Both the position numbers and the translations under genes were made by a program. Below the pieces are notes generated by a model. That model was not told the origin of the DNA. It saw only the letters and a list, made by a program, of their open reading frames with translations, and did not search any database. From contig NZ_NGJY01000001.1 of NCBI RefSeq assembly GCF_003987565.1, positions 372,001-436,000 of the forward strand: a stretch of DNA of 64,000 bases, read 5' to 3'. This document shows, piece after piece, positions 16,125-25,307 of the stretch (position 1 is the stretch's first letter; every line of letters begins with the position of its first letter). The DNA comes from Vagococcus fessus (GTDB lineage Bacteria > Bacillota > Bacilli > Lactobacillales > Vagococcaceae).

Positions 16125-16678
16125 TGGCTATTGATACATTAGGATTTTTAGAACTAAATAGTATTGCAAAAGGAATCGAAGCAGTAGACTTCATGTTAAA
16201 GGCCGCTGACTGTCAGTTGATTTCAGCTAAAGCAAGCTGCCCTGGAAAGTATTATATTATCATTTCTGGGCGTGTTGATTCAGTCGAGCGTTCAATCGAA
16301 GAAGGATCACGTATCGGCGGTATGCACGTCGTTGGTAAGTTAACTATTCCACGTATTGACCCTAAAGTAATTACAGCAATCAGCATGACTCATGTCCCTG
16401 ATAACATGTCAGCTGTTGGAGCTATCGAATACTACTCAGCAGCAGGCTCTATCATCGCAGCTGATTTCGCAGTTAAAGCAGCAGATGTTGATCTAATTAG
16501 TTTACAATTAGGAACAGGCATCGCTGGTAAATCATTCGTCGTTTTGACAGGAGATGTTGATGCTGTTAGAGCGGCTGTTGATGCTGGGGTCGAAGGCGCT
16601 AAAGAGGAAGCTATGATTATTAATCATATTGTTTTACCAAATCCTCGTCCCGAACTAGTCAATAGTTTGGTATTTTAA
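16124..16678 (+). CDS. pduT: PduT-like tandem-BMC shell protein with iron-sulfur ligand cysteine
   Basis: The 184-residue protein has two BMC domains in tandem (residues about 1-90 and 95-180) and forms pseudohexameric trimers. Cys39, in KASCPGKYYIIISG, matches the cysteine that holds a [4Fe-4S] cluster at the pore of PduT. That cluster is thought to pass electrons across the shell, and PduS is its likely partner. Its ATG overlaps the pduS stop (TAATG). The second repeat lacks a matching cysteine. Confidence 0.9.
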   Translation: MAIDTLGFLELNSIAKGIEAVDFMLKAADCQLISAKASCPGKYYIIISGRVDSVERSIEEGSRIGGMHVVGKLTIPRIDPKVITAISMTHVPDNMSAVGAIEYYSAAGSIIAADFAVKAADVDLISLQLGTGIAGKSFVVLTGDVDAVRAAVDAGVEGAKEEAMIINHIVLPNPRPELVNSLVF

Positions 16679-16683
16679 TAAAT

Positions 16684-16715
16684 AAAAAGAGCTAACTTAA
16701 TAGTTAGCTCTTTTT
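16684..16715. terminator. Bidirectional terminator between pduT and the DUF4430 gene
   Basis: AAAAAGAGCTAAC pairs perfectly with GTTAGCTCTTTTT around a 6-base loop, with a U run on either strand. It separates two convergent units. Confidence 0.93.
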
Positions 16716-16717
16716 AT

Positions 16718-17146
16718 TTATTTCATTTCTAATTTATTTAATTTCCAAACAACTTCATCGCCAGCTTTTAATTCTAAGTCGCCAGCTGAAACAGTAGCCG
16801 CCTCACCGTTTACATCAAATAACCAATATTTGTTTTCGTCAACATTTTGTTCGTTTCCATCAATAGATGAAATCATTCCGTTATCATCAGCCACTTCAAA
16901 ATTTTCATTCATAACTTCTCCAAGTGTTTGACCTTCTTCGAACGATACCTTTTTATTAGCTTTTTCTTTATCATCTACTAATAATTTAATTGTTACTGTT
17001 TCTTCATTATTATCTTTAGCCTTTGTTGTTTGTTCCGTTTTAGCTTTTGTATCTTCTGTTTTTTTCCCAGAATCATCTGTGTTAGAACATCCCGCTAATA
17101 CTAGTCCTAAAACCATTACTGCCATAATTTTTTTCATTGTTTTCAT
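16718..17146 (-). CDS. DUF4430-domain lipoprotein, candidate cobalamin-capture protein
   Basis: A 142-residue lipoprotein. Residues 1-22 form a signal peptide ending in the lipobox VLAGC, followed by a charged linker to about residue 50. The DUF4430 domain follows, with VSFEEGQTLGEVM, NKYWLFDVNGE and LKAGDEVVWKL. DUF4430 resembles the beta domain of animal intrinsic factor and transcobalamin. The start at 17146 is preceded by GGAG; the GTG two codons upstream is less well spaced. It is the last gene of the riboswitch-controlled ECF operon, so a role as a surface cobalamin binder is likely but inferred. Confidence 0.78.
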   Translation of the reverse strand: MKTMKKIMAVMVLGLVLAGCSNTDDSGKKTEDTKAKTEQTTKAKDNNEETVTIKLLVDDKEKANKKVSFEEGQTLGEVMNENFEVADDNGMISSIDGNEQNVDENKYWLFDVNGEAATVSAGDLELKAGDEVVWKLNKLEMK

Positions 17147-17185
17147 AACCACTACTCCTCTATTTTTTTTATATAAAATCGTTAT

Positions 17186-17884
17186 CTAAACGACCTTAAT
17201 ACCATACTTTTCTTTGATACGCTCAATTCTTATCCCTAAAGGTTCATTCAAAACCGTTAAAAACAAGACATTAGCAATTATATAATTCATTGTCATCGGA
17301 AAAGACTGTCCAATAATAATTAAGTATCTTTTGAGTGTAAAAAAGCCATCAATGGATAACACAGTCCATACATCCATTAAAACTGAGTACATCACACCCA
17401 TGAGAATACCTAATAACCATAATAGCCATTTTTTATCTTGTGCATGTTTTGATATAAAAGCTGTTCCTGCTAAGTACCCCACTAAACCACAAGCAAACAT
17501 TTGAAAAGGAGTCCATGGCCCTTGAGTAAATAACATATTTGATACAAGCGGCGATAAGGCCCCTATCATAAACCCTAAATTCTTACCTAAATATATCCCT
17601 GAAATAATTACTATTGCTGCCATCGGGTTAATTCCTTGTAAAAAGAAAAATACAACTCTCCCCAAAACTGCTAAGGATACCATAACAGCTAACAGCACTA
17701 ATTCTCGTGAAGTCGTTTCTTTTTTTTCAAAAGAAAAAAAGAAAGGTAACATACTTACAATAACAACTAACATAGATATAAGGTTATAAAGTTTATTTTC
17801 AAAAATAGTATATCCGAATAAAATAACTAGCGGAATACCAATCAAATACAGTAAAGTAGACCAATTAAAACTTCTTACCCTCAT
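17186..17884 (-). CDS. ECF transporter S component, probably for cobalamin
   Basis: The 232-residue membrane protein has about six to eight hydrophobic segments and the architecture of ECF substrate-binding subunits. Family-like stretches are LGRVVFFFLQGINPMAAIVI and MIGALSPLVSNMLFTQGPW. Its ATG overlaps the ATPase stop (ATGA). Specificity for cobalamin is inferred from the riboswitch at the head of the operon and the nearby B12-dependent eut genes. A precursor such as cobinamide is also possible. Confidence 0.82.
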   Translation of the reverse strand: MRVRSFNWSTLLYLIGIPLVILFGYTIFENKLYNLISMLVVIVSMLPFFFSFEKKETTSRELVLLAVMVSLAVLGRVVFFFLQGINPMAAIVIISGIYLGKNLGFMIGALSPLVSNMLFTQGPWTPFQMFACGLVGYLAGTAFISKHAQDKKWLLWLLGILMGVMYSVLMDVWTVLSIDGFFTLKRYLIIIGQSFPMTMNYIIANVLFLTVLNEPLGIRIERIKEKYGIKVV

Positions 17885-19569
17885 CTCGTTTCGCCTCGTT
17901 TCCTAATACTAGCTATTACATCCTCCGGTTTGATAGCGTTCGGTAAAAAGTTTCGAACCATTTTATTAGTAGGCGTCGTGTAAAAGTAATTAGTTGAGAA
18001 AAAATTAATAGGATCATTCATTGATACAATTTGATGATCAAAATATAAGGCACATTTTGTAGCATAGCTTGCTGCAAAAGACATGTCATGAGTGACAATA
18101 AAAATAGTTTTACCCTCATCTCTTAAGCGAGACATTATGTCACCTAAATTTTTCTTAGCAGATGCATCAAGCCCTTTAGTAGGTTCATCTAATAACAAGA
18201 AATCAGGGTCTAGTAACAATAACTTACCTAGTGCTACTAACTGTTGTTCTCCACCACTAACATCATACGGTGAAAAATCTAAAAAATTAGTAATATTCAG
18301 TAGTTTAGAATATTTCAAAATATAATCCTTAGCTTCCTCTTTAGAGTAACCCACTTTATCACAGAGTAATTCATAATCTTCTCGTATTGTTGTCTCGGTA
18401 AATATAGTTAAGGGATTTTGAGGAAGAACTGCTATTCTTTTGTCGATTAATTCCTTATTTTTAAAAGATTTACTTTTTTTCCCAAATAACTTGATGGATC
18501 CTTCGTAAGCATTTTCTAATCCTGACAATACTTTTAATAGCGTGCTTTTACCAGAACCATTTCCTCCTAATAAGCAAAAGATATCTTCTTTAAAAACCGT
18601 CAAATCAACCCCTGCTAAAACATCTTCTGACTGTTTTGTATAACGAAACCACACGTTTTTCATTGAGGCTATTTTTTCAGGCTCTTTCGGTTTAGCCCGT
18701 AACTCATTATCAACCGTTACTTCAATATCTTCTTGTTGTATATAATTCTCAATAAATTTAATACCTTCTTTATTATTCAAAGGAGCCTTGCCTACTCCAC
18801 CCAATTCTTGAAATAATCTTAATGAAGTTGGAAAAGCTAATAATAGAGATGGATTATTTTCAAATATTTCATCATCTTCCGCAATATCTCTCGGACTCCC
18901 TTTAAAAGCAACTTTCCCTTCTTCTAACACAACAACTTTTGATGCTAAAGAAAACACTTCTTCAAGTCGATGCTCTACCATAATCACCGTGATTCCAAGT
19001 TCTTGATTCAAACGATAAACAGTATCAATAAAATCAGAAGCTGCAATAGGGTCTAGTTGTGCTGTTGGTTCATCTAAAATCAACACGTCTGGTTGCATAA
19101 CAATAATTGAAGCTAAGTTTAAAAGTTGTTTTTGACCGCCAGATAATTCACTTGTGCTTTTTTTGAACCATGAATGAATTCCAAAATAATTAGCCATTTC
19201 TCCAACTCTGCTTCTTATCATCTGAGGAGGGACCGACAAATTTTCAAGACCAAAAGCTAATTCACTCCACACCTTATCAGTTACAATCTGATTATCCGGA
19301 CTCTGCATCACAAAACCAATTTTTGAGGCAGAATCATAATCTGTCATGTCGTTGATTTCTGTGTTACAGAATTCAATACTTCCACTTTTTTCGCCATGGG
19401 GAGTAAGTTCGCGTTTTAATAAACGTAATAGCGTACTTTTCCCACTGCCTGATTCTCCACAAAGCACAAGAAAATCACCTTTTTCAACATCTAAATTGAT
19501 GTTCGTTAAGACATTATTTACTCTATTAGGGTATTTAAAACTTAAATTTTTGACACTAAGTATCGCCAT
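17881..19569 (-). CDS. ECF transporter fused A-A' ATPase
   Basis: One 562-residue chain carries both energising ATPases. The first half has Walker A GESGSGKST, signature LSGGQKQ and Walker B VLILDEPTAQ. The second half has GGNGSGKST, VSGGEQQ and FLLLDEPTKG. Dedicated (group I) ECF systems often fuse or pair these in one operon. The start at 19569 has GGAG 8 bases upstream; a GTG three codons earlier lies too close to that site. It overlaps the T component gene by 28 bases. Confidence 0.92.
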   Translation of the reverse strand: MAILSVKNLSFKYPNRVNNVLTNINLDVEKGDFLVLCGESGSGKSTLLRLLKRELTPHGEKSGSIEFCNTEINDMTDYDSASKIGFVMQSPDNQIVTDKVWSELAFGLENLSVPPQMIRSRVGEMANYFGIHSWFKKSTSELSGGQKQLLNLASIIVMQPDVLILDEPTAQLDPIAASDFIDTVYRLNQELGITVIMVEHRLEEVFSLASKVVVLEEGKVAFKGSPRDIAEDDEIFENNPSLLLAFPTSLRLFQELGGVGKAPLNNKEGIKFIENYIQQEDIEVTVDNELRAKPKEPEKIASMKNVWFRYTKQSEDVLAGVDLTVFKEDIFCLLGGNGSGKSTLLKVLSGLENAYEGSIKLFGKKSKSFKNKELIDKRIAVLPQNPLTIFTETTIREDYELLCDKVGYSKEEAKDYILKYSKLLNITNFLDFSPYDVSGGEQQLVALGKLLLLDPDFLLLDEPTKGLDASAKKNLGDIMSRLRDEGKTIFIVTHDMSFAASYATKCALYFDHQIVSMNDPINFFSTNYFYTTPTNKMVRNFLPNAIKPEDVIASIRKRGETR

Positions 19570-20474
19570 TTTAGCCACTCCTTCACTTCAACAAGTACTG
19601 GTATAGAGAATGTTAAAATAACAACACAATATCCCAAAATACTCTTCAGATTATCTTTTCTAACATAATGTAATTTTGAATAATAGTTAAATTTAAAACT
19701 TTCTTGAGTAAAAAAATATAAAATACAACTACTTAAAAAAATAATAACTATTGAAAATAAAATATCTCTTGATCTCCATTTGAAAATCGAGAAATTGGTT
19801 CTTGATTTCAAACCGAATCCCCTAGCATTCATAGAATCAGAAGTTTCAATTGCATTTTCTAATGCCCATGAAAAAAGACTTCCAAAAATAGTTGTACCAC
19901 TTTTAGCTTTTTCAATTCGTCGCTCACCTTGTATTTGTCCTAACCCCTCTTGTGCTTGCTGGATAGTTCTCAACTGTCTTTGATACATCGGAAGAAAACG
20001 CATAACCATAGATAAAATTAATGCTATTTTGGGGAATGAACGACCAAATAAATAATTCACCTTATCTGTTGTTAAAACTTTATTCAACGATTGAAACCAC
20101 ATTAACATAGCAAACATCATTATTCCGAATAGAAATCCGTAAACAAATGATTCAAAAGTAAATAAATACCTGAAATTTTTACCGAATAGTTTAAATTTTA
20201 ATATATATAATATCGTTGCCCCGCTATGTATGAATAAAAAATTGGATAACGCAGAAATAAATACTAAAAAGCTTCCTAATTTTAAATTTTTAAAGAAGGT
20301 ATCCCTATCTACTGTTATGTAACAAGAACTTAAGCCACCTAAAAAACTTAACGTTCTAACTATCGGATCATCCGTAAACATTGTTATAAGTAAAACCAAA
20401 CAGTAGAAGGATAATAATAGTACAGGATGGTAAAAACCTAATACGGATTCATCTTCTTGATAATGGTTTATCAC
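19542..20474 (-). CDS. ECF transporter T component (EcfT-like)
   Basis: The 310-residue membrane protein is the EcfT scaffold that links the ATPases to the S component. It has N-terminal hydrophobic segments, and the coupling-helix region shows MNARGFGLKSRT, the family's conserved short-residue-Arg-Gly motif. It starts with GTG at 20474 behind AAGGAGG. It is the first gene of the operon, following the cobalamin riboswitch and its terminator. Confidence 0.9.
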   Translation of the reverse strand: MINHYQEDESVLGFYHPVLLLSFYCLVLLITMFTDDPIVRTLSFLGGLSSCYITVDRDTFFKNLKLGSFLVFISALSNFLFIHSGATILYILKFKLFGKNFRYLFTFESFVYGFLFGIMMFAMLMWFQSLNKVLTTDKVNYLFGRSFPKIALILSMVMRFLPMYQRQLRTIQQAQEGLGQIQGERRIEKAKSGTTIFGSLFSWALENAIETSDSMNARGFGLKSRTNFSIFKWRSRDILFSIVIIFLSSCILYFFTQESFKFNYYSKLHYVRKDNLKSILGYCVVILTFSIPVLVEVKEWLKWRYLVSKI

Positions 20475-20495
20475 TATTTCTTTCCTCCTTAAAAT

Positions 20496-20521
20496 AAAAA
20501 ACCACTGAAAAATATCAGTGG
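20496..20521 (-). terminator. Riboswitch expression-platform terminator
   Basis: CCACTGA pairs with TCAGTGG, followed by TTTTTTATTTT on the minus transcript. It lies just before the T component start, so cobalamin binding upstream would promote termination here. Confidence 0.85.
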
Positions 20522-20539
20522 CGTATAACTAAATAAGCC

Positions 20540-20690
20540 ACCTTCCTACTCCCGAAAAAGTGTTTGAAATGACAATGTTCCTGACTCAGGTAATATAATT
20601 ACCTCATACAGTTGCGGGGACAGTGTTGTTTTAATCAACTTCCATTGCATCATTTGTAAGCGTTTGCTTTTATGGAATTAAATAAATTGT
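20540..20690 (-). promoter_or_regulatory. Cobalamin riboswitch of the ECF operon
   Basis: The minus transcript shows GGAAGTTGATT, then CTGTCCCC, the B12 box GCAACTG (20609-20615) and a downstream GAGTCAGGA, in canonical order. It is followed by a terminator hairpin. Limits are approximate. A cre-like sequence, TGTAAGCGTTTGCT on the plus strand, lies at 20657-20670 within its 5' part. Confidence 0.9.
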
Positions 20691-20705
20691 CTAACGACAT
20701 AACTT

Positions 20706-20734
20706 ATTCTACATCACAATATATAAAAGTACAA
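20706..20734 (-). promoter_or_regulatory. Promoter of the ECF-DUF4430 operon
   Basis: TTGTAC and TAGAAT are separated by 17 bases on the minus strand. The start would be near 20699, just before the riboswitch. Confidence 0.65.
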
Positions 20735-20903
20735 TATATAAATAATATTCAAATAAACTATTAATCATATTCACACTAGTTAATCATAAATTGTTATTTT
20801 ATATTTTCTAAACTCTATGAAAAATACTTGTGATCGACCATTTGTTAAAGAAATAAAATTTTCGTTTAATATACTATACTATCACTAACAATTTTGGGAA
20901 AGA

Positions 20904-20932
20904 TTGAGGTAGTTCTTTTTTCATGGTAAAAT
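20904..20932 (+). promoter_or_regulatory. Promoter of plsY
   Basis: TTGAGG and TAAAAT are 17 bases apart, ending about 34 bases before the plsY ATG. An alternative -10, TATACT, lies near 20870-20880. The remaining 20735-20900 stretch shows nothing else I can name. Confidence 0.5.
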
Positions 20933-20965
20933 AACTCTTAGTTTAATAGAAGGAGTTTACACATT

Positions 20966-21595
20966 ATGAAAATTGTTTTAATGGTCATTATTGGCTATTT
21001 ACTTGGCTCTATTCCATCAGGGGTTTGGATTGGTAAGATTTTTTTTAATAAAGATATTCGTGAGTTTGGTAGTTTTAGCTCGGGAACTACTAATACTTAT
21101 CGTGTTCTCGGTAAAACAGCAGGAACTACGGTATTACTTATGGACATTTTAAAAGGAACTCTAGCTACTTGGCTGCCTGTCCTATTCGGTGCAACCATTA
21201 ATCCACTATGGATTGGTTTAGCTGCTGTTATGGGGCATACCTTTCCTATTTTTGCAAATTTCAAAGGCGGGAAGGCTGTTGCAACAAGCGCTGGAATGTT
21301 ATTAGGTTATTCACCATTATTTTTTGTTTATTCTGCTAGTATCTTTATTATCTCATTACTTATTACTAGTATAGTAAGTTTAACAAGTATGATTAGCGCT
21401 ATATTAATTACCCTATCTACAGTTCTATTGCCAGTCATTTGGCCTACAATTTTACCAGAATTCGACTGGTTATTAACACTAATAGCGGTTGGATTGACAG
21501 TATTTATTTTCTTACGTCACAAAGAAAATATCAAACGTATTATACAAGGTACAGAAAATCATGTACCTTTCGGACTGAATAGTCGTAAAAAATAA
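20966..21595 (+). CDS. plsY: Glycerol-3-phosphate acyltransferase PlsY
   Basis: PlsY transfers the acyl group from acyl-phosphate to glycerol-3-phosphate, the first step of phospholipid synthesis. The 209-residue integral membrane protein has five or so hydrophobic segments. Conserved loops are LLGSIPSG near the N-terminus, [16 protein letters not shown], and [19 protein letters not shown] in the middle. GGAG lies upstream of the ATG. It is monocistronic, ending in its own terminator. Confidence 0.95.
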   Translation: MKIVLMVIIGYLLGSIPSGVWIGKIFFNKDIREFGSFSSGTTNTYRVLGKTAGTTVLLMDILKGTLATWLPVLFGATINPLWIGLAAVMGHTFPIFANFKGGKAVATSAGMLLGYSPLFFVYSASIFIISLLITSIVSLTSMISAILITLSTVLLPVIWPTILPEFDWLLTLIAVGLTVFIFLRHKENIKRIIQGTENHVPFGLNSRKK

Positions 21596-21622
21596 CTACT
21601 CATTTGAGTAGTTATTTTTTTA
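21594..21622 (+). terminator. plsY terminator
   Basis: AACTACTCA and TGAGTAGTT form a stem right at the plsY stop codon, followed by ATTTTTTTAT. Confidence 0.85.
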
Positions 21623-21787
21623 TAACTCGAAAATATTTCCTATATTTATAATTAATGAGTGTTATGCATGTGAATTTTGTAATTATTTTAACTAGATCAA
21701 ATCAAAGGTGATATGTCTTTCCCCAAACTAAGCGTATTAATATGATGTTATTTTTTAATTATATAGCGTTAATTAAATTGTGAATCT

Positions 21788-21816
21788 TTGCGCATCTCTA
21801 TCAGAAGTGGTATACT
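21788..21816 (+). promoter_or_regulatory. Promoter of ald
   Basis: TTGCGC and TATACT are 17 bases apart, with an extended -10 (TGG before TATACT). It lies about 38 bases before the ald ATG. Confidence 0.65.
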
Positions 21817-21853
21817 TAGTTTGTTAAAATTTGATTAGAAAGTTGGGTTTATT

Positions 21854-22966
21854 ATGCAAATAGGTGTACCTAAAGAAATTAAAAACAACGAAAGTCGTGT
21901 CGGTTTAACACCCCTATCAGTAAGCAATTTAGTCGGAGCAGGTCATTCTGTTCTAATCGAGAAAAATGCAGGCGTTAATGCGAGTTATTTTGATGAAGAA
22001 TACGAAGCAGCTGGCGCTACACTTACAACTGATGTTGAAAAAATTTGGAAATCAGAGATGGTTATTAAGGTCAAAGAACCTCTTAAAGAAGAATACAAAT
22101 ACTTACGCGAAGATTTAATCTTATTCACATACCTTCACTTAGCACCAAATAAAGAGTTAACAGATGCTCTGTTAGAATCTAAAACAACTGGTATTGCTTA
22201 TGAAACAATTCAATTACCAGACAATTCACTACCACTTCTAGTTCCAATGAGTCAAATCGCTGGTCGTTTATCTATTCAAATCGGAGCCCAGTATTTGGAA
22301 AGTATCCATGGTGGTAAAGGTATCTTACTTAGTGGAGCAACTGCCACACCAAAAGGTAATGTTGTCATCATCGGTGGTGGCCATTCAGGTTATCATGCAG
22401 CTGAAATTGCTGTTGGAATGGGTGCAAATGTAACTATTTTAGATGTAAATGCTACTCGTTTAGCTGAACTAGAACAAATCTTTAATGGCCGAGTACAAAC
22501 TTTAATCTCTACTCCAGCTACTATTGAAAAGGCTATAAAAACAGCTGATTTAGTTATTGGTGCTGTTCTTATACCTGGAGCAAAAGCTCCTACGCTAGTA
22601 ACCAAAGAGATGGTCGCTCAAATGGAACCAAACTCTGTAATTATTGATATCGCAATTGACCAAGGTGGTATTTTTGAGACCATTGATCGCATTACAACAC
22701 ATGATGAACCAGTGTACAACGTATCTGGTGTTCAACATTATGCTGTTGCTAATATGCCAGGTGCTGTCCCTAAGACAGCCACTCAAGCCTTAACAAATGT
22801 TACGATTCCGTATATTTTACAAATCGCTAATAAAGGTTTAGCAGAAGCCTTAAATTCAAATGATGTCCTTAAAAAAGGACTTAATACTTATAAAGGTACC
22901 ATCACAAATGAAGCAGTTGCTTCCGCTCTTGATTTGCCATTTAATGATTCACCTGAATTAGTTTAA
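21854..22966 (+). CDS. ald: Alanine dehydrogenase
   Basis: Ald interconverts L-alanine and pyruvate plus ammonia with NAD+. The 370-residue protein matches the family length. It has the N-terminal signature GVPKEIKNNESRVGLTP, the substrate-lysine region MVIKVKEPL, the catalytic-histidine region FTYLHLAPN, and the nucleotide-binding GGGHSGYHAAEIAVGMGANV. The ribosome site is weak (AAGTTGGG). It is monocistronic with its own promoter. Confidence 0.96.
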   Translation: MQIGVPKEIKNNESRVGLTPLSVSNLVGAGHSVLIEKNAGVNASYFDEEYEAAGATLTTDVEKIWKSEMVIKVKEPLKEEYKYLREDLILFTYLHLAPNKELTDALLESKTTGIAYETIQLPDNSLPLLVPMSQIAGRLSIQIGAQYLESIHGGKGILLSGATATPKGNVVIIGGGHSGYHAAEIAVGMGANVTILDVNATRLAELEQIFNGRVQTLISTPATIEKAIKTADLVIGAVLIPGAKAPTLVTKEMVAQMEPNSVIIDIAIDQGGIFETIDRITTHDEPVYNVSGVQHYAVANMPGAVPKTATQALTNVTIPYILQIANKGLAEALNSNDVLKKGLNTYKGTITNEAVASALDLPFNDSPELV

Positions 22967-22974
22967 AATGTAAT

Positions 22975-23006
22975 AAAAAGCAATCCCATAATCGGGATTG
23001 CTTTTT
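22975..23006. terminator. Bidirectional terminator between ald and the aldose epimerase gene
   Basis: AAAAAGCAATCCC and GGGATTGCTTTTT form a perfect 13-bp stem with a 6-base loop. It serves both convergent genes. Confidence 0.93.
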
Positions 23007-23880
23007 ATTTTACTGTTATTGTATAACCATTTGTAAATACTTCTTGTGATTCTAAACGGTTCATTGCAAATTTCTCTGACAATTCTCCAGAAGCTGTTGT
23101 AGGGTCAGCGATACCACACCACGGCTCGATACAGACAAACGGCGCTTCTTTTGCATAGGGACTCCAAAGTCCAACGAAAGGCATATCATCATAGCTCACC
23201 TTAACACTTGCTTCTGTTAGTTCAGATTTGATACTAATTTCTTGTCTGCCTGTTGTACCAAAGACAAGTGCATCACCTTTAAACAATTCACGATTAATAC
23301 TGATTTTACTAGGTGTTTTATCAATATGTGATGCCGCCTGATTAATATGAGCCCCATCCAATGGATAAACCAGCCAATTATCAGAGCCGTTTATCTCAAA
23401 ATAGTAATCATCAAAATCACCTTTATTATCTAAAGGAATATTAAAGGCAGGGTGACCACCAATACCAAAATACATCACATCTTCACTTGTATTTTTAACG
23501 TTATAACCACAAATTAAGTTATCTTCATTTAATTCAAAACTTAATATTAGCTCAAAATCAAAAGGATAAACTTCACGAGTACTGTCATCACTTTTCAATC
23601 CTACTTTGATTGTAGACTCAGTTTGTTCTACCAAAAAGAACTCTTTATCTCTAGCAAAGCCATGTTGCCCCATAGTGTAACTTTTACCTTTATATGTATA
23701 GGTGTTATCAATTAATTTACCAACTATAGGAAAGAGTACCGGCGCATGTCTACCCCAAAATTCTGGATCTGCTTGCCAAATGTATTCAACTTCCGTTTCT
23801 TTCAAAATAAGAGAAGCAAGTTCTCCTCCCTTAGTATTAATGGTCGCTTTTACTTTATCATTTTCAATTGTCCAACTCAT
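23005..23880 (-). CDS. Aldose 1-epimerase family protein (LacX-like)
   Basis: The 291-residue protein has the galactose mutarotase-like beta-sandwich fold. It begins with INTKGGELASL and has HAPVLFPIVG, the catalytic-type histidines in MGQHGFARD and GIGGHPAFN, and the acidic residue in CIEPWCG. It is closer to the LacX/YeaD branch than to GalM, so its sugar is uncertain. It starts 18 bases after hslU and may be cotranscribed with hslUV. Confidence 0.88.
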   Translation of the reverse strand: MSWTIENDKVKATINTKGGELASLILKETEVEYIWQADPEFWGRHAPVLFPIVGKLIDNTYTYKGKSYTMGQHGFARDKEFFLVEQTESTIKVGLKSDDSTREVYPFDFELILSFELNEDNLICGYNVKNTSEDVMYFGIGGHPAFNIPLDNKGDFDDYYFEINGSDNWLVYPLDGAHINQAASHIDKTPSKISINRELFKGDALVFGTTGRQEISIKSELTEASVKVSYDDMPFVGLWSPYAKEAPFVCIEPWCGIADPTTASGELSEKFAMNRLESQEVFTNGYTITVK

Positions 23881-23897
23881 AATGACACCTTTCCATC

Positions 23898-25295
23898 CTA
23901 AAGAATGTAGCGACTTAAATCTTCGTCTTCTACAATATCCCCTAATTTTTCATTCACATAATTTTCTGTAATCATAATTTCACCCATTTGCATCTCTGAC
24001 GCTTCGAATAAAAGATCTTCCAATAATTTTTCAAGAATAGTATGTAAACGTCTAGCACCAATATTATCTGTTTCACTGTTAACTTGGTACGCAATAGCCG
24101 CAATACGTTCAATAGCTTCAATCGTAAAGGTTACATTAATATTCTCAGTACCCAGTAATGCCATGTATTGTTTAATAATCGCATTATTTGGTTCTGTTAA
24201 AATCTTAACAAAATCTTCTGTTGTTAAATCGTCTAATTCAACACGGATTGGGAAACGTCCTTGTAATTCTGGAATTAAATCACTTGGTTTGCTCAAGTGG
24301 AAAGCACCTGATGCAATAAATAAAATATGGTCAGTTTGGATAGCACCATATTTTGTATTAACTTGAGAACCTTCTACGATTGGTAAAATATCACGCTGCA
24401 CACCTTCTCGAGATACTTCACCAGATTGTTGTGACTTAGATGTTATTTTATCAAATTCATCAATGAAGATAATACCATTATTTTCAGCTAATTTAATCGC
24501 TTCACTATACAGGTCACCTTTATTAACTAATTTTTCAGACTCTTCTCTAATTAAGATTTCACGTGCTTCTTTTACCGTAAGTGTGCGTTTAATACGTTTT
24601 TTAGGAGCTAAAGAATTAAGCGTATCACCTAAATCGATACCCATTTGTTCTAAACCATTATTCATCGGTGTTACATTTTTCTTAGGCTCATCCATTTCGA
24701 TTGTCACTTCACGATTTTCAAGTGTTCCGCGTGATAATTCTTCAGCAATCGTTTGACGATTTGCTTTGATTTTATCTGTTACTTCTTCCGTTTCTTCTTG
24801 AGGATTTTGCATAGAGTTAACCATTTGCATCATCGCTTCAAACTGGTTCGCTGTTTTCTTTTGCTCTTTCTTAATACCTGGAACTAACAGCTTAACTAAG
24901 CGTTCTTCTGCACGTTTCTTAGCTTGAGTGTAGACTTTACTATATTGCTCTTTTTCAACAATCACGATACTAGCTTCAACTAAGTCACGAACCATTGATT
25001 CAACATCACGCCCAACATAACCAACTTCAGTAAATTTCGTAGCTTCCACTTTAACAAATGGCGCCTGAATAATTTTAGCTAAACGTCTTGCGATTTCGGT
25101 TTTACCAACACCTGTCGGTCCAATCATTAACATATTTTTAGGTGTAACCTCTTGTTGCATCTCTTCATCTAATTTCATACGGCGGTAACGATTGCGTAAA
25201 GCAACGGCTACGGCTTTTTTAGCACTATTTTGTCCAATAATAAATTGGTCTAATTCTGATACTATTTCTCTAGGTGTTTTATTTATTGTTGTCAT
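23898..25295 (-). CDS. hslU: ATP-dependent protease ATPase subunit HslU (ClpY)
   Basis: HslU is the AAA+ unfoldase that feeds proteins into HslV. The 465-residue protein has Walker [12 protein letters not shown], the pore-loop region [10 protein letters not shown], an I-domain (about 140-240) with a Met/Gln-rich stretch, Walker [12 protein letters not shown] and the C-terminal arginine region [13 protein letters not shown]. It ends in ...LSRYIL, the hydrophobic tail that docks into HslV. The gene follows hslV by 12 bases. Confidence 0.97.
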   Translation of the reverse strand: MTTINKTPREIVSELDQFIIGQNSAKKAVAVALRNRYRRMKLDEEMQQEVTPKNMLMIGPTGVGKTEIARRLAKIIQAPFVKVEATKFTEVGYVGRDVESMVRDLVEASIVIVEKEQYSKVYTQAKKRAEERLVKLLVPGIKKEQKKTANQFEAMMQMVNSMQNPQEETEEVTDKIKANRQTIAEELSRGTLENREVTIEMDEPKKNVTPMNNGLEQMGIDLGDTLNSLAPKKRIKRTLTVKEAREILIREESEKLVNKGDLYSEAIKLAENNGIIFIDEFDKITSKSQQSGEVSREGVQRDILPIVEGSQVNTKYGAIQTDHILFIASGAFHLSKPSDLIPELQGRFPIRVELDDLTTEDFVKILTEPNNAIIKQYMALLGTENINVTFTIEAIERIAAIAYQVNSETDNIGARRLHTILEKLLEDLLFEASEMQMGEIMITENYVNEKLGDIVEDEDLSRYIL

Positions 25296-25307
25296 ATTTT
25301 CATCCCT

